DNA of 15,923 nt. Origin: a bacterium. GTDB taxonomy: Bacteria > JALSQH01. Made by a program: the position numbers and the translations under genes. This document shows, in pieces, positions 6,502 to 15,923 of the stretch (the stretch's first letter is position 1; the number at the start of each line of letters is the position of its first letter). The DNA lies in the NCBI GenBank assembly GCA_027004335.1, contig JALTID010000004.1:1-15923 (forward strand). The letters run 5' to 3'. The notes below the pieces were generated by a model that was given only the letters and a program-made list of their open reading frames with translations, did not search any database and was not told the DNA's origin.

Positions 6502-9500
6502 TTATGAGGAGAGAAAATTCAACTCATCAATGACACTATTGATAAATTTAAAATCTTTTACATCCCCTTCCCATAAAAGGTAGGAAGAGGTAAATGTAAA
6601 ATTTTTATTTTTTTTTCTCAAAGAAATTAGATGCTCTAATCTTATTTTTGTTTCTGGAGATGGAAATATTTTTATCCTCCTTCCCGTGATTCTAATCTCT
6701 TTTATGCCAATCCTGGACGCAGTGAGTTTTAATTTATAAATTTCAATAAGTAGTTGAGTTTCTTCTGGAAGTGGGCCATATATTTCAGCCATTTCTTTTC
6801 TTACAGAGTTGATTTCTTCCTTGTTTACCGCTGTTGATAAGTGATAATAATAACTTAGCCTTTCTTCTATATCTGATATGTAATAATGTGGTATAAATGC
6901 AGCCATTCCTGTTTTGATCTCTACTTCTTCTCGAATTCCTTCTTTATGTACTTTTAATTTTGTTATTGACCTCTGTAGCATTTTCATGTAAAGCTCATAT
7001 CCCAATTTATTCATAAATCCATGCTGCTTTCTTCCTAAAAGTTCTCCTGCACCTCTTAGCTCCAGATCCTTCAGGGCTATTTTGAAACCACTCCCAAGTT
7101 TTGAAAAACTTTTCAGTACTTCAAGTTTTTTCATGACCTTTGGGTTTTTTTTCTCTTCTGCGGGAATAACTAAGTATGCATACCCCTTAACATCTGCTCT
7201 TCCTACCCTTCCCCTTAACTGGTAGAGTTCTGATAATCCAAACTTATGGGCGTTTAAGATAAATATGGTATTTGCTCCAGGGATGTCTACTCCTGATTCA
7301 ATTATAGTTGTGGAAACAAAGACATCATATTCTCCATTGTAGAAGGCGAGGATTCTCCTTTCTAATTCTCTTGTTTCCATCCGTCCATGCGCAGATGTAA
7401 CACGAGTGCCGGGAGGGGTTAGAGATTTAATAGCTTCATAAATTTCTTGCAGGCCTTCTATCCTGTTAAAAATTACAAAAACCTGTCCCCCCCTTTCTAA
7501 TTCCCTTGCAATTCCTGTCCTTATTTCTTTGCTATTCCACTCTATTATCTTTGTTTCTACTTCCTTTCTCCCTTTGGGAGGGGTAGTTATTACACTAACT
7601 GCCCTCAATCCAGATAGAGCTGAGTGAAGTGTCCTTGGAATTGGGGTAGCAGTGAGAAGGAGGGTGTCAACGGTGCTTTTTATTTTTCTTAATTTTTCCT
7701 TCTGCCTTACACCAAATTTCTGCTCCTCATCTATTATTACTACTCCAAGATCCTTAAAATTTATCTCTCTGGAAAGCAGCCTGTGAGTTCCAATTACTAT
7801 GTTAATTTCACCACTTGCTATTTTCCTGATGATTTCTTTCTGCTTTTTCAGGGGGATAAATCTGTTTAGAAGCTCAACTCTTATGGGTAACCCCTGCAAT
7901 CTTTCCTTAAAAAGTGAGTAATGCTGAAGGGATAAGACTGTTGTTGGTGCCATAAATGCCACCTGTTTTCCATCTTCAACTGCTTTCACCGCTGCTCTGA
8001 GAGCCACTTCTGTTTTTCCGAAGCCTGCATCTCCGCAGATTAACCTCTCCATGGGCCTTGGAGACATCATCTCTTTCACCGTTTCTTCAATGGCATTTTC
8101 TTGATCGGGAGTTTCTTCAAAGGGGAAACTCTCTTCAACGGCGCTATAGATTTCAGCAGGAGGGGAAAAGGCATGACCCTCAAGAACCTCTCTTTCTGCA
8201 TAGATTTTCAACAGTTCTGCTGCAAGTTTTTCAACACTTTCATTTACCTTCTCCTTCAATTTTTTCCATTGCGGAGTCCCTAATAAGCTCAGCTCTGGTT
8301 CTTCCTCACCAATGTACGGGGAGATCTTATCAAACTTGAAGACCGGGACATACACTTTCCCATTTGCAAATTGCAGGAGAATAAAATCACCCTTACCTGA
8401 CAGAGTAGTAAGCCCACGATAGATCGCTATCCCATGATCTTCATGAACAACATATTCTCCAGGTCTTATGTCTGCCAAAGTAAGTTCTAATTTTCTTTTC
8501 CCCCTTCTGATTTTCCACAGACGCTGTTTTTTTATTTCTTCCCAATTTTCCCTCCCGATGAAGATGATCTTGTTTCTTTCATCCACATACCCTTTGTAGA
8601 TATTGCAATGAGTGAGGTAAATTCCTGGAGTAGTAAAAGGGATTTCCTTGAAATTTACTTCATTAGTAGAGGTAAAAAACGCGTGAAGTTTTTCTTTTTC
8701 CCATGTGTTTGTGTAAAAAAAAATTATGCGATAACCTGTTCTTAGAAGTTTTTCTACGCTTTTGTTGAATAAAATAATGTTCTCCTCTTTAAGAGGTAAT
8801 AGAGTTGAAAAGAGAGTGCAGAGGGAAAGAGAGGTCTCAGTCAAAGGGGAAAGGGTTTTTAGAAATTGCTCCACTTCTTCAGGCCTTGCGATGATTTCAG
8901 AAAGGTCTGGCAAAAACTGGTTATTTTTTAATGCTTCCCTGTATTTTTTTTCTACTTCTTTCTCAAGCTCTTTAAGTTCCCCTGAAAAATTAAGGATATT
9001 CTCAGATTGAAGGACAAAATATTTTTCATTTTCCAAATACGAAAAAAGTGGAACTGTGTCATGGAAGTAGGATATAGAAAATTCCATGTGGGGGATAGAA
9101 AAGGTATATGAAAAATTTTCAATGAATTCTCTTTCCTTCCAGTGAGGTATTTTTCTTAGTTTTTGGATTTCTTCCAGCTTTTTTTTTAGCCGCTCTTCTG
9201 CATTTTCTTCTAAAAATGTTTCCTTAACAGGTATTACCTCAACTTCTTTTAGTTTATCAAGGGAGTGGTATGTTTCGACATCAATTTCCTTTATCTCTTC
9301 AATGGTGTCTCCCCAATAATCTATCCTGATTATTTTTTCTCCTTCTGGTGGGAAAAAATCAACAACACTTCCTCTGTATGAAATTTCCCCATGATTTTCA
9401 ACTCTATGGGCGGGTTCATAACCGTAATTAATTAATTTTTTTATAAGAAAATCCCTTCTCAGCAGCTCTCCTTTTTTAATTTTAATCCTGCTTTTGATAA

Positions 9501-9813
9501 GAGAGCCTGCGGATAGAACTCTGTATAGGAGTTCCTTATATGGGATTATTACCATTTTTCGTTTCTTCTCCTCTATGAGAGCAAGAAGTGTCTTTATTCT
9601 TCTCAGAGAAATTATGGGATGGGGTGAAGATTCATCAAAAAGAGCAATATCTTTTGGAGGAAAGTAAAGTATTATCAGATTATTTGAAGGTATCTGAATG
9701 AGCTGTGAATAAATTTCCTCTGCTTCCTCTCTATCTGCAACTAAAATAAGAAGGTTTCCTGCGAGATCTTCAGCAGTATTGTAAAGAAAAAGTGGAGGAA
9801 GTGTAAGTTTCAC
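6502..9813 (-). CDS. mfd: Transcription-repair coupling factor Mfd
   Basis: DNA translocase that removes RNA polymerase stalled at lesions and recruits UvrA. It has 1103 residues, slightly shorter than E. coli Mfd (1148). The N-terminal UvrB-like module spans roughly 1-200. The RNA polymerase-interacting (CarD-like) domain is at 449-500, with RPGEYVVHEDHGIAIYRG. The helicase core has GDAGFGKT (594-601), DEEQ (695-698), TATPIPRT (721-728) and QLRGRVGRA (865-873). The C-terminal TRCF domain includes the YGPLPEE region (1012-1018). The start is GTG at 9813, one base after the nadA stop. An in-frame TGA six codons upstream (9829-9831) rules out any real extension, so the abbreviated N terminus is genuine in this sequence. 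The SD is poor, which suggests coupling to nadA. Runs of A (up to nine) reflect high AT content. Confidence 0.96.
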   Translation of the reverse strand: MKLTLPPLFLYNTAEDLAGNLLILVADREEAEEIYSQLIQIPSNNLIILYFPPKDIALFDESSPHPIISLRRIKTLLALIEEKKRKMVIIPYKELLYRVLSAGSLIKSRIKIKKGELLRRDFLIKKLINYGYEPAHRVENHGEISYRGSVVDFFPPEGEKIIRIDYWGDTIEEIKEIDVETYHSLDKLKEVEVIPVKETFLEENAEERLKKKLEEIQKLRKIPHWKEREFIENFSYTFSIPHMEFSISYFHDTVPLFSYLENEKYFVLQSENILNFSGELKELEKEVEKKYREALKNNQFLPDLSEIIARPEEVEQFLKTLSPLTETSLSLCTLFSTLLPLKEENIILFNKSVEKLLRTGYRIIFFYTNTWEKEKLHAFFTSTNEVNFKEIPFTTPGIYLTHCNIYKGYVDERNKIIFIGRENWEEIKKQRLWKIRRGKRKLELTLADIRPGEYVVHEDHGIAIYRGLTTLSGKGDFILLQFANGKVYVPVFKFDKISPYIGEEEPELSLLGTPQWKKLKEKVNESVEKLAAELLKIYAEREVLEGHAFSPPAEIYSAVEESFPFEETPDQENAIEETVKEMMSPRPMERLICGDAGFGKTEVALRAAVKAVEDGKQVAFMAPTTVLSLQHYSLFKERLQGLPIRVELLNRFIPLKKQKEIIRKIASGEINIVIGTHRLLSREINFKDLGVVIIDEEQKFGVRQKEKLRKIKSTVDTLLLTATPIPRTLHSALSGLRAVSVITTPPKGRKEVETKIIEWNSKEIRTGIARELERGGQVFVIFNRIEGLQEIYEAIKSLTPPGTRVTSAHGRMETRELERRILAFYNGEYDVFVSTTIIESGVDIPGANTIFILNAHKFGLSELYQLRGRVGRADVKGYAYLVIPAEEKKNPKVMKKLEVLKSFSKLGSGFKIALKDLELRGAGELLGRKQHGFMNKLGYELYMKMLQRSITKLKVHKEGIREEVEIKTGMAAFIPHYYISDIEERLSYYYHLSTAVNKEEINSVRKEMAEIYGPLPEETQLLIEIYKLKLTASRIGIKEIRITGRRIKIFPSPETKIRLEHLISLRKKNKNFTFTSSYLLWEGDVKDFKFINSVIDELNFLSS

Positions 9814-9814
9814 C

Positions 9815-10717
9815 TTATGTGACCTGCGTCATCTTCTCCACAGCTTCAAAAGCTTTTACTCTGATCTCTTCGGGCAGAGTAATCTGATACCTTTCCTCTT
9901 TCAGGGAGAGATAGATATCTTCAAGAGTAATTTTTTTCATATTAACGCACTCCAGTAGAGGAGAAGCAATTATGAAATTTTTATCTGGATTTTCCTTTTT
10001 TAATTTATAAAGCACACCATTTTCTGTTCCAACTATTATTGTTCTGGCGTCAACTTCACGAGCATAAGGGTAAAGCCCTGAGGTACTGCATACATGGTCT
10101 GCCAGTTCCAGAACATCTGGATTACATTCTGGATGCGCCACAAATTTGGCATCAGGGTATTTTTTCTTGAGTTTCTCAACATCTTCCCTTTTTAGCCTCC
10201 GGTGAACGGGACAGTATCCATCCCACCATTTCAGTTCTTTCATAGAGTGTTTTTTCACCCATTGAGCAAGATTCCTATCGGGGGTGAAAAAGACTTTTTC
10301 TGAGGGAAGATTATTTACCACATTAACGGCATTGGCAGATGTGCAGCAAATATCACTCTCAGCTTTTATCTCAGCTATGGAATTGACATAGGTAACTATT
10401 GCGTGGTTAGGGAGTTTATTCCTTATCATTTTAATATCTTCCACTGTGATCATCTCAGCAAGGGGACAGGTGGCATCAATTCTGGGAATTAGAATTTTTT
10501 TATCAGGTGAAAGAATTGCAGCAGTTTCTGCCATAAAATAAACACCCGCAACAACTATAATTTCCTGAGGAAGGTCTTTTACAATTCTTGCCAGTTGTAG
10601 CGAGTCTCCTGTGTAGTCTGCTATCTCTTGAATTTCGCCTCTCTGGTAGTTATGGGCAACAAGTACTGCATTTTTTTCTTTTCTTAGTGCATTGATTTTT
10701 TTAACCAGTTCATTCAT
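9815..10717 (-). CDS. nadA: Quinolinate synthase NadA
   Basis: [4Fe-4S] enzyme that condenses iminoaspartate with dihydroxyacetone phosphate to give quinolinate for de novo NAD synthesis. Its 300 residues match the short NadA form. Three expected cluster ligands are seen: Cys84 (ATCPLAEM), Cys169 (GYCPVH) and Cys257 (LLECVNMK). Other signatures are AHNYQ (21-25), the GDSLQLA stretch (37-43), VTYVNS (108-113), FTPDRNLA (144-151) and VAHPECNP (193-200). Its partner nadB (L-aspartate oxidase) or an aspartate dehydrogenase is not nearby. ATG 10717 is preceded by GAGGT, 3 nt after the prenyltransferase stop. It sits in the middle of a three-gene operon with mfd immediately downstream. Confidence 0.96.
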   Translation of the reverse strand: MNELVKKINALRKEKNAVLVAHNYQRGEIQEIADYTGDSLQLARIVKDLPQEIIVVAGVYFMAETAAILSPDKKILIPRIDATCPLAEMITVEDIKMIRNKLPNHAIVTYVNSIAEIKAESDICCTSANAVNVVNNLPSEKVFFTPDRNLAQWVKKHSMKELKWWDGYCPVHRRLKREDVEKLKKKYPDAKFVAHPECNPDVLELADHVCSTSGLYPYAREVDARTIIVGTENGVLYKLKKENPDKNFIIASPLLECVNMKKITLEDIYLSLKEERYQITLPEEIRVKAFEAVEKMTQVT

Positions 10718-10720
10718 TTT

Positions 10721-11629
10721 TTACCTCATTATAAGATAGTGGAGGAAGATTCCTATGGCGAGAAGGAGCTGGGTGAAGAGCACTATGGGGATATTTCTTC
10801 CCTGAATTTTGGCAAATTGAGGGGTATCAATGGATTTTTCCCCCTCTTTTAAATTAGCTATGAAAAGAGGGATGGTAAGGAGAGAAATTAGCACAAGTGG
10901 AGGAAAAACCCCGGCAATTACACAGCCCAATATCCATGCATAGGCACTCCCCACGAGCAAAATGTATACACTGAAAGCCTTTTTCTCCCCGATCTGTATC
11001 GGTAGGGTTTCTCTTCCCCCTAACTTATCTGCTTCTTTGTCTGGGATTTCGTTTAGGAGAAGGAGTGCAGATACGAGAAATCCCGAAGGGATTGAATACA
11101 GAAGGGGAATAAGTTCATATTTCCCTGTAATTACAAGATATGTAGCATAGACGGGGAGGGTCCCAAGTCCTAAACCTGCTGAAATTTCAGAAACACCGTA
11201 GCCTATTCTGGTAAGGATGGGGGTATAGAGAAGAACAAAAATTGCACCTAAGATAAAAATAGGAAGAATTTTCAACCCCACAATATCAAGAAAATACAGG
11301 CCGATAGGAATAGCCAGAAGAAAAGAGACAACCCCAAATATCAGGGCTTCAACTGGTTTCATAAGCCCTGATGTTAAAATCCCACTTCCTCCGTTGAAGG
11401 GAGTTCGTTCGGTGTTGAGATCAATACCAGTTTTATAGTCAAAATAGTCATTTAGAACATTAACACTTATGTGTAAGAGAATCAAACCTACGAGGGCAAG
11501 AAGCATGTTAAAGAGAGAAGTGTGTGAGTTAAGAAGTACTGATACGCTCCAGCCCAGTACTACAAGAATTATTGAAAGAACTAAAAATTGAGGCCTTGTC
11601 TCTTGAAAGTATATTTTTACCCGCTTCAT
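10721..11629 (-). CDS. MenA/UbiA-family prenyltransferase (probable DHNA polyprenyltransferase)
   Basis: Integral membrane enzyme that transfers a polyprenyl chain to an aromatic acceptor, probably 1,4-dihydroxy-2-naphthoate in menaquinone synthesis. Its 302 residues contain about nine hydrophobic segments (roughly 15-33, 41-58, 95-115, 117-137, 148-168, 175-192, 219-241, 242-258 and 281-300). The first Asp-rich motif is NDYFDYKTGID (60-70), followed by FNGGSGIL as in MenA-like proteins. The second is NEIPDKEADKLGG (193-205), which would bind the Mg-diphosphate. No other menaquinone gene is visible, so the acceptor is inferred; a different UbiA-type substrate is possible. It is the first gene of the operon, with a promoter and a strong SD. 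Confidence 0.8.
   Translation of the reverse strand: MKRVKIYFQETRPQFLVLSIILVVLGWSVSVLLNSHTSLFNMLLALVGLILLHISVNVLNDYFDYKTGIDLNTERTPFNGGSGILTSGLMKPVEALIFGVVSFLLAIPIGLYFLDIVGLKILPIFILGAIFVLLYTPILTRIGYGVSEISAGLGLGTLPVYATYLVITGKYELIPLLYSIPSGFLVSALLLLNEIPDKEADKLGGRETLPIQIGEKKAFSVYILLVGSAYAWILGCVIAGVFPPLVLISLLTIPLFIANLKEGEKSIDTPQFAKIQGRNIPIVLFTQLLLAIGIFLHYLIMR
10723..10727 (-). promoter_or_regulatory. Shine-Dalgarno site for nadA
   Basis: GAGGT on the minus strand, 5 nt before the nadA ATG, overlaps the last sense codon and the stop of the prenyltransferase gene. This arrangement is typical of coupled translation. Confidence 0.7.
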
Positions 11630-11637
11630 TTTAGTTT

Positions 11638-11644
11638 CCTCCTT
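11638..11644 (-). promoter_or_regulatory. Shine-Dalgarno site for the prenyltransferase gene
   Basis: AAGGAGG on the minus strand, 8 nt before the ATG at 11629. It fixes the start codon. Confidence 0.85.
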
Positions 11645-11653
11645 CTTAAATTT

Positions 11654-11681
11654 ATGATAGGAAAAGCAGAGTTTTTTTCAA
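11654..11681 (-). promoter_or_regulatory. Sigma70-type promoter for prenyltransferase-nadA-mfd
   Basis: On the minus strand, TTGAAA (11676-11681) and TATCAT (11654-11659), each one mismatch from consensus, are 16 bp apart. Initiation near 11647 would leave a leader of about 18 nt, just containing the SD. It diverges from the rplM promoter. Confidence 0.6.
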
Positions 11682-11700
11682 GAAGAGGGGGTTTTACTGC

Positions 11701-11728
11701 TTGACAGTATTTTTTTACTTCTTATAAT
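11701..11728 (+). promoter_or_regulatory. Consensus sigma70-type promoter for rplM-rpsI
   Basis: Exact TTGACA (11701-11706) and exact TATAAT (11723-11728) are 16 bp apart, with a T-rich spacer. Initiation near 11735 gives a leader of only about 22 nt. That leaves little room for an autoregulatory leader RNA of the kind described for L13 in E. coli. Confidence 0.8.
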
Positions 11729-11743
11729 TAGAAAGCAAAAAGA

Positions 11744-11749
11744 AAAAGG
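11744..11749 (+). promoter_or_regulatory. Shine-Dalgarno site for rplM
   Basis: AAAAGG, followed by a further AGG, lies 7 nt before the ATG at 11757. It is the only start signal in the short leader. Confidence 0.6.
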
Positions 11750-11756
11750 TAGGTTT

Positions 11757-12191
11757 ATGCGTACTTACAGTTTTAAGACTGGTGAAGTGGAGAAAAGGTG
11801 GTATCTCATTGATGCAAAAGGCAAGACACTGGGCAGGCTTGCCAGCCAGATTGCAAAGATTTTAAGAGGAAAGCACAAACCTGAATTTACCCCGCATGCA
11901 GATGTGGGAGATTTTGTAGTGGTGATAAATGCTGCAGAAGTGAGACTTACCGGTAAGAAATTAAATCAAAAGATGTACTACAAATACAGTGGATACCCGG
12001 GTGGTTTGAAGGAATTCACCGCTAAGCAGATGTTTGAAAGGCATCCAGAGTATGTTCTTTATCATGCTGTTAGAGGTATGATGCCCAAAAACAGGTTAGC
12101 AAGGAAGCAGATGAAAAAGTTAAGAATATATCCAGGACCTGAGTATCCACATCAAGCTCAAAAACCAGAGCCACTTGAGATAGATATTTGA
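11757..12191 (+). CDS. rplM: 50S ribosomal protein L13
   Basis: Early-assembly protein of the large ribosomal subunit that binds 23S rRNA. The 144 residues are the normal length. It matches the L13 family throughout: [16 protein letters not shown] (15-30), [18 protein letters not shown] (35-52), [13 protein letters not shown] and the signature [19 protein letters not shown]. The basic interior and the conserved end, with [14 protein letters not shown], are both intact. It is the first gene of the plus-strand operon and is followed by rpsI after 14 nt, the widely conserved rplM-rpsI pair. Confidence 0.98.
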   Translation: MRTYSFKTGEVEKRWYLIDAKGKTLGRLASQIAKILRGKHKPEFTPHADVGDFVVVINAAEVRLTGKKLNQKMYYKYSGYPGGLKEFTAKQMFERHPEYVLYHAVRGMMPKNRLARKQMKKLRIYPGPEYPHQAQKPEPLEIDI

Positions 12192-12196
12192 TAATT

Positions 12197-12201
12197 GGAG
12201 G
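12197..12201 (+). promoter_or_regulatory. Shine-Dalgarno site deciding the rpsI start
   Basis: GGAGG sits just before ATG 12206. An in-frame TTG at 12188 overlaps the rplM stop and would give a six-residue extension that itself encodes this site. The SD therefore favours ATG 12206. Confidence 0.8.
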
Positions 12202-12205
12202 TAAT

Positions 12206-12601
12206 ATGAGCGAAGATAGATGGCATGCTGTGGGAAAAAGAAAAACAGCTGTTGCAAGAGTGTGGTTAACGCCTGGTACGGGGAAAATTATTATAAATAA
12301 AAATATGCCTCCCGAAGAGTATTTTGACAGGATTACTTCACTTATAAAGATAAAGCAACCTCTTGCAATTACTAACCTTCAGGATAAGTTTGATATTTAT
12401 GTTAATATTAAAGGTGGTGGCAAGTCGGCTCAGGCTGAAGCAATAAGACATGGAATAGCAAGAGCTCTTGTGCTTTACGATGAAAACCTTAGACTTGCAC
12501 TTAAGAAAGCGAGTTTTCTAACTAGAGATGCAAGAAAAGTAGAGAGAAAGAAATACGGAAAGCATAAAGCGAGAAGAAGCCATCAGTTTTCAAAGAGGTA
12601 A
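12206..12601 (+). CDS. rpsI: 30S ribosomal protein S9
   Basis: Small-subunit head protein whose basic C-terminal tail reaches the P-site tRNA. From ATG 12206 it has 131 residues, the usual length. It shows GKRKTAVARVWL (10-21), the GGGKSAQAEAIRHGIARAL block, LTRDARKVERKKYG and the C-terminal SKR. Two positions differ from the commonest pattern: Lys in GGGKSAQ, where Leu or Ile is common, and His in RRSHQFSKR, where Pro is common. Both are tolerable substitutions. It is the second gene of the rplM operon, and argC begins 10 nt after its stop. Confidence 0.97.
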   Translation: MSEDRWHAVGKRKTAVARVWLTPGTGKIIINKNMPPEEYFDRITSLIKIKQPLAITNLQDKFDIYVNIKGGGKSAQAEAIRHGIARALVLYDENLRLALKKASFLTRDARKVERKKYGKHKARRSHQFSKR

Positions 12602-12611
12602 AATTAATTAG

Positions 12612-13619
12612 GTGGAAAAAATACGGGTTGCTATTATTGGAGCCAGTGGATACACAGGCGGAGATCTTCTCCGCCTTTTTTATTATCACAGAGGAGTTGA
12701 GGTTGTATCTGTCACTTCCCGTCGTTTCAAAGGCAGAGGGATTTCAGATGTTTTCCCTTATTTGAAAAGTATTTATCCGGATCTTAGGTTTAAATCTATA
12801 ACTGAGATCAGAGATGATGCAGATTTTTACTTTCTATCTCTACCCCATGGTGTTAGTATGCTTCATGCAAGGAAATTTCTTGAATATGGAAGGGTAATTG
12901 ACCTGGGAGCTGATTTCAGGCTTAAAAGCCGGGAAGGATATGAAAAATGGTACGGTGAACATCAGGATCCCCAGTTAATAGAAGAAGCTGTGTATGGACT
13001 TCCGGAGCTTTACAGGGAAAAAATTAAAGAAGCACGGCTCGTGGCAAATCCCGGTTGCTATCCAACTTCTGTGATTCTTGGGGCTTATCCTCTTGTCAAG
13101 GAAAACCTTGTAGAAGGAGCTGTGATCGTTGATTCTAAATCTGGAGTAACAGGTGCAGGCAGGAGTCCCTCAGAAAGTCTCCATTTTCCCGAAGTTAATG
13201 AGAATTTTTATCCTTATAAAATAAATGGACACAGACATAAGGCGGAGATGGATGAACATCTTGGGACGGATGTGATTTTTACGCCTCATCTTCTTCCTGT
13301 GGATAGAGGGATCCTCTCCTCTATTTACATGAAAATGAAAGAAAAGTTGAATAACAGCAACCTAAAAGAGGTGTACGAGAAATATTATGGAGGAGAAAAG
13401 TTTGTGAGAGTGATTGGTAATTCTTCTCCTGCTATTAAGAATGTGAGGGGGACCAATTTCGTGGATATAGGCTGGGCTGTAGATGGCGATATTGTGAAGA
13501 TTTTTGTTGCCATTGATAACCTTGTGAAGGGTGCCAGTGGACAGGCTATTCAGAATTTTAATATAATGGCAGGTTTTGTGGAGAATAGGGGATTGAAAAA
13601 CCTGCCTCTGTTTCCGTAG
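12612..13619 (+). CDS. argC: N-acetyl-gamma-glutamyl-phosphate reductase
   Basis: NADPH-dependent enzyme of arginine synthesis that reduces N-acetylglutamyl-phosphate to the semialdehyde. The 335 residues are typical. The Rossmann motif is GASGYTGGDLLRL (10-22). Catalytic Cys149 lies in VANPGCYPTS, and the active-site His region is GHRHKAEMDEH (206-216). TPHLLPVDRGIL (224-235) and the C-terminal DNLVKGASGQAIQN (302-315) are also family hallmarks. The start is uncertain. GTG 12612 gives MEKIRVAIIGAS and has GAGGT 12 nt upstream. The AGGTGG covering that GTG is better spaced for the ATA codon at 12621, which is a non-standard start. No other arg gene is in the window, so argC is separated from the rest of its pathway. 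Confidence 0.96.
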   Translation: MEKIRVAIIGASGYTGGDLLRLFYYHRGVEVVSVTSRRFKGRGISDVFPYLKSIYPDLRFKSITEIRDDADFYFLSLPHGVSMLHARKFLEYGRVIDLGADFRLKSREGYEKWYGEHQDPQLIEEAVYGLPELYREKIKEARLVANPGCYPTSVILGAYPLVKENLVEGAVIVDSKSGVTGAGRSPSESLHFPEVNENFYPYKINGHRHKAEMDEHLGTDVIFTPHLLPVDRGILSSIYMKMKEKLNNSNLKEVYEKYYGGEKFVRVIGNSSPAIKNVRGTNFVDIGWAVDGDIVKIFVAIDNLVKGASGQAIQNFNIMAGFVENRGLKNLPLFP

Positions 13620-13621
13620 AG

Positions 13622-14362
13622 ATGAGTAATTATATTGTTATTCCCGCCAGATTCTCCTCCACGAGATTCCCTGGGAAATTATTGGCTCTCCTTTCAGGTA
13701 AACCTGTTATCAGATGGGTGGTAGAAAATGCGTTAGAAGTGAAGGAATGTAAGATTGTTCTTGCCACAGATAGTGAAAAAATTGCAGAAGTAATTTCTGA
13801 TCTGAAAGATGTGAGAGTCATTATGACCCCCTCAGATATCCCTTCAGGGACTGATAGAGTTGCATTTGCTGTTAAGGATCTTCCATCTCCAGAGTTTGTC
13901 ATAAACCTTCAGGGGGATGAGCCGCTTCTATCATCGGAGCTAATAGAAATTTTGCTTGAAAATCATCTTGAATCGGATCTTGATATTTTTACCCTTGCAA
14001 GAAAGTTAAGAGAAGATGAAGATCCCTCTGATCAAAACCTGGTAAAGGTTGTCTTTGATAGATATGGTAAAGCTCTTTATTTTTCCAGGAGTCCAGTGCC
14101 TTTTTATAAAAAAACTTCAGGAGATTATTTTATTCACATTGGCATTTACTCGTACAGATACAATTCCCTTGAGAAGTTTATCTCATTATCACAATCTCCT
14201 CTTGAAAGAGCTGAAAAACTTGAGCAGCTTAGAGCCCTTGAGAATGAGATGAGTATAGGGGTAAAGGTGGTTGATTATAATGGAGTTGGCATTGATACGG
14301 AGGATGATCTAAGACGGGCAGAATTACTATTGAAATATGGAGAGAAAAGTAATAGTATTTAA
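13622..14362 (+). CDS. kdsB: 3-deoxy-manno-octulosonate cytidylyltransferase (CMP-KDO synthetase)
   Basis: Activates KDO with CTP to CMP-KDO for the inner core of lipopolysaccharide, so it points to a Gram-negative envelope. The 246 residues are normal. The nucleotide-binding IPARFSSTRFPGKLL (7-21) is diagnostic, followed by ATDSEKI (48-54), TPSDIPSGTDRV (69-80), LQGDEP (96-101), FSRSPVPF (154-161), HIGIYSYR (172-179), LEQLRALEN (200-208) and a GIDTEDDL end motif (223-230), where VDTPEDL is usual. It begins 2 nt after the argC stop with only a weak purine stretch as ribosome binding site, suggesting coupling. pyrG downstream makes its substrate CTP. Confidence 0.96.
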   Translation: MSNYIVIPARFSSTRFPGKLLALLSGKPVIRWVVENALEVKECKIVLATDSEKIAEVISDLKDVRVIMTPSDIPSGTDRVAFAVKDLPSPEFVINLQGDEPLLSSELIEILLENHLESDLDIFTLARKLREDEDPSDQNLVKVVFDRYGKALYFSRSPVPFYKKTSGDYFIHIGIYSYRYNSLEKFISLSQSPLERAEKLEQLRALENEMSIGVKVVDYNGVGIDTEDDLRRAELLLKYGEKSNSI

Positions 14363-14381
14363 AAGGATTGGTTCAATCTAA

Positions 14382-15923
<1,542 letters not shown>

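Noticed and set aside
6608-6616. Poly-T run (poly-A in mfd mRNA) as a slippage switch
   Set aside because: It falls in Lys/Asn codons near the C terminus of an AT-rich gene that has many similar A runs, so nothing marks it as special.
11630-11756. Riboswitch or ribosomal protein leader in the divergent intergenic region
   Set aside because: Both inferred leaders are about 20 nt, too short for a structured RNA, and the promoters with their ribosome binding sites account for much of the space.
12188-12205. TTG start for rpsI, adding six residues
   Set aside because: The extension would encode the GGAGG ribosome binding site itself, and S9 from ATG 12206 already has the usual length.

Overview
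This is a gene-dense chromosomal segment from an AT-rich (roughly 40% GC by eye), probably Gram-negative bacterium. The diderm inference rests on kdsB (CMP-KDO for lipopolysaccharide) and pilT (type IV pilus retraction). nadA (an oxygen-sensitive Fe-S enzyme), a MenA-like prenyltransferase and a multidomain protein disulfide oxidoreductase-like redoxin would suit an anaerobic or microaerobic, possibly thermophilic, menaquinone-using lineage. The sequence alone does not let me name the phylum. No phage, insertion sequence, CRISPR array, tRNA or rRNA is visible, every gene reads as intact, and no gene-free stretch exceeds about 130 bp.

Layout. (1) Positions 20-4937, plus strand: recA, pilT and alaS in one tight run. 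recA and pilT overlap by 17 nt, and pilT stands where many bacteria have recX. (2) Positions 4938-11629, minus strand: read in transcription order, a MenA/UbiA-type prenyltransferase, nadA and mfd form a near-gapless operon. A second promoter then drives a three-thioredoxin-fold redoxin and a single-domain response regulator. The regulator's stop codon abuts the alaS stop codon with no intergenic base. (3) Positions 11630-11756: a divergent promoter region with a consensus sigma70 promoter towards rplM and a good one towards the prenyltransferase. (4) Positions 11757-15923, plus strand: rplM, rpsI, argC, kdsB and pyrG, with pyrG cut by the window end just before its catalytic His-Pro-Glu.

How the genes fit together. 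Most are housekeeping: recombination (RecA), transcription-coupled repair (Mfd), alanyl-tRNA and ribosomal proteins (AlaS, L13, S9), arginine (ArgC), NAD (NadA), quinone (MenA-like), KDO activation and CTP supply. KdsB consumes CTP and PyrG makes it, which gives a metabolic reason for that pairing.

I found no clearly new defence or mobile system. The observations most worth a second look are the RecA DNA-binding loop L2, which appears two residues longer than usual; the translationally coupled recA-pilT pair; the redoxin with one lost and two retained CxxC sites next to an orphan receiver protein; and the possible leaderless start of that receiver gene.
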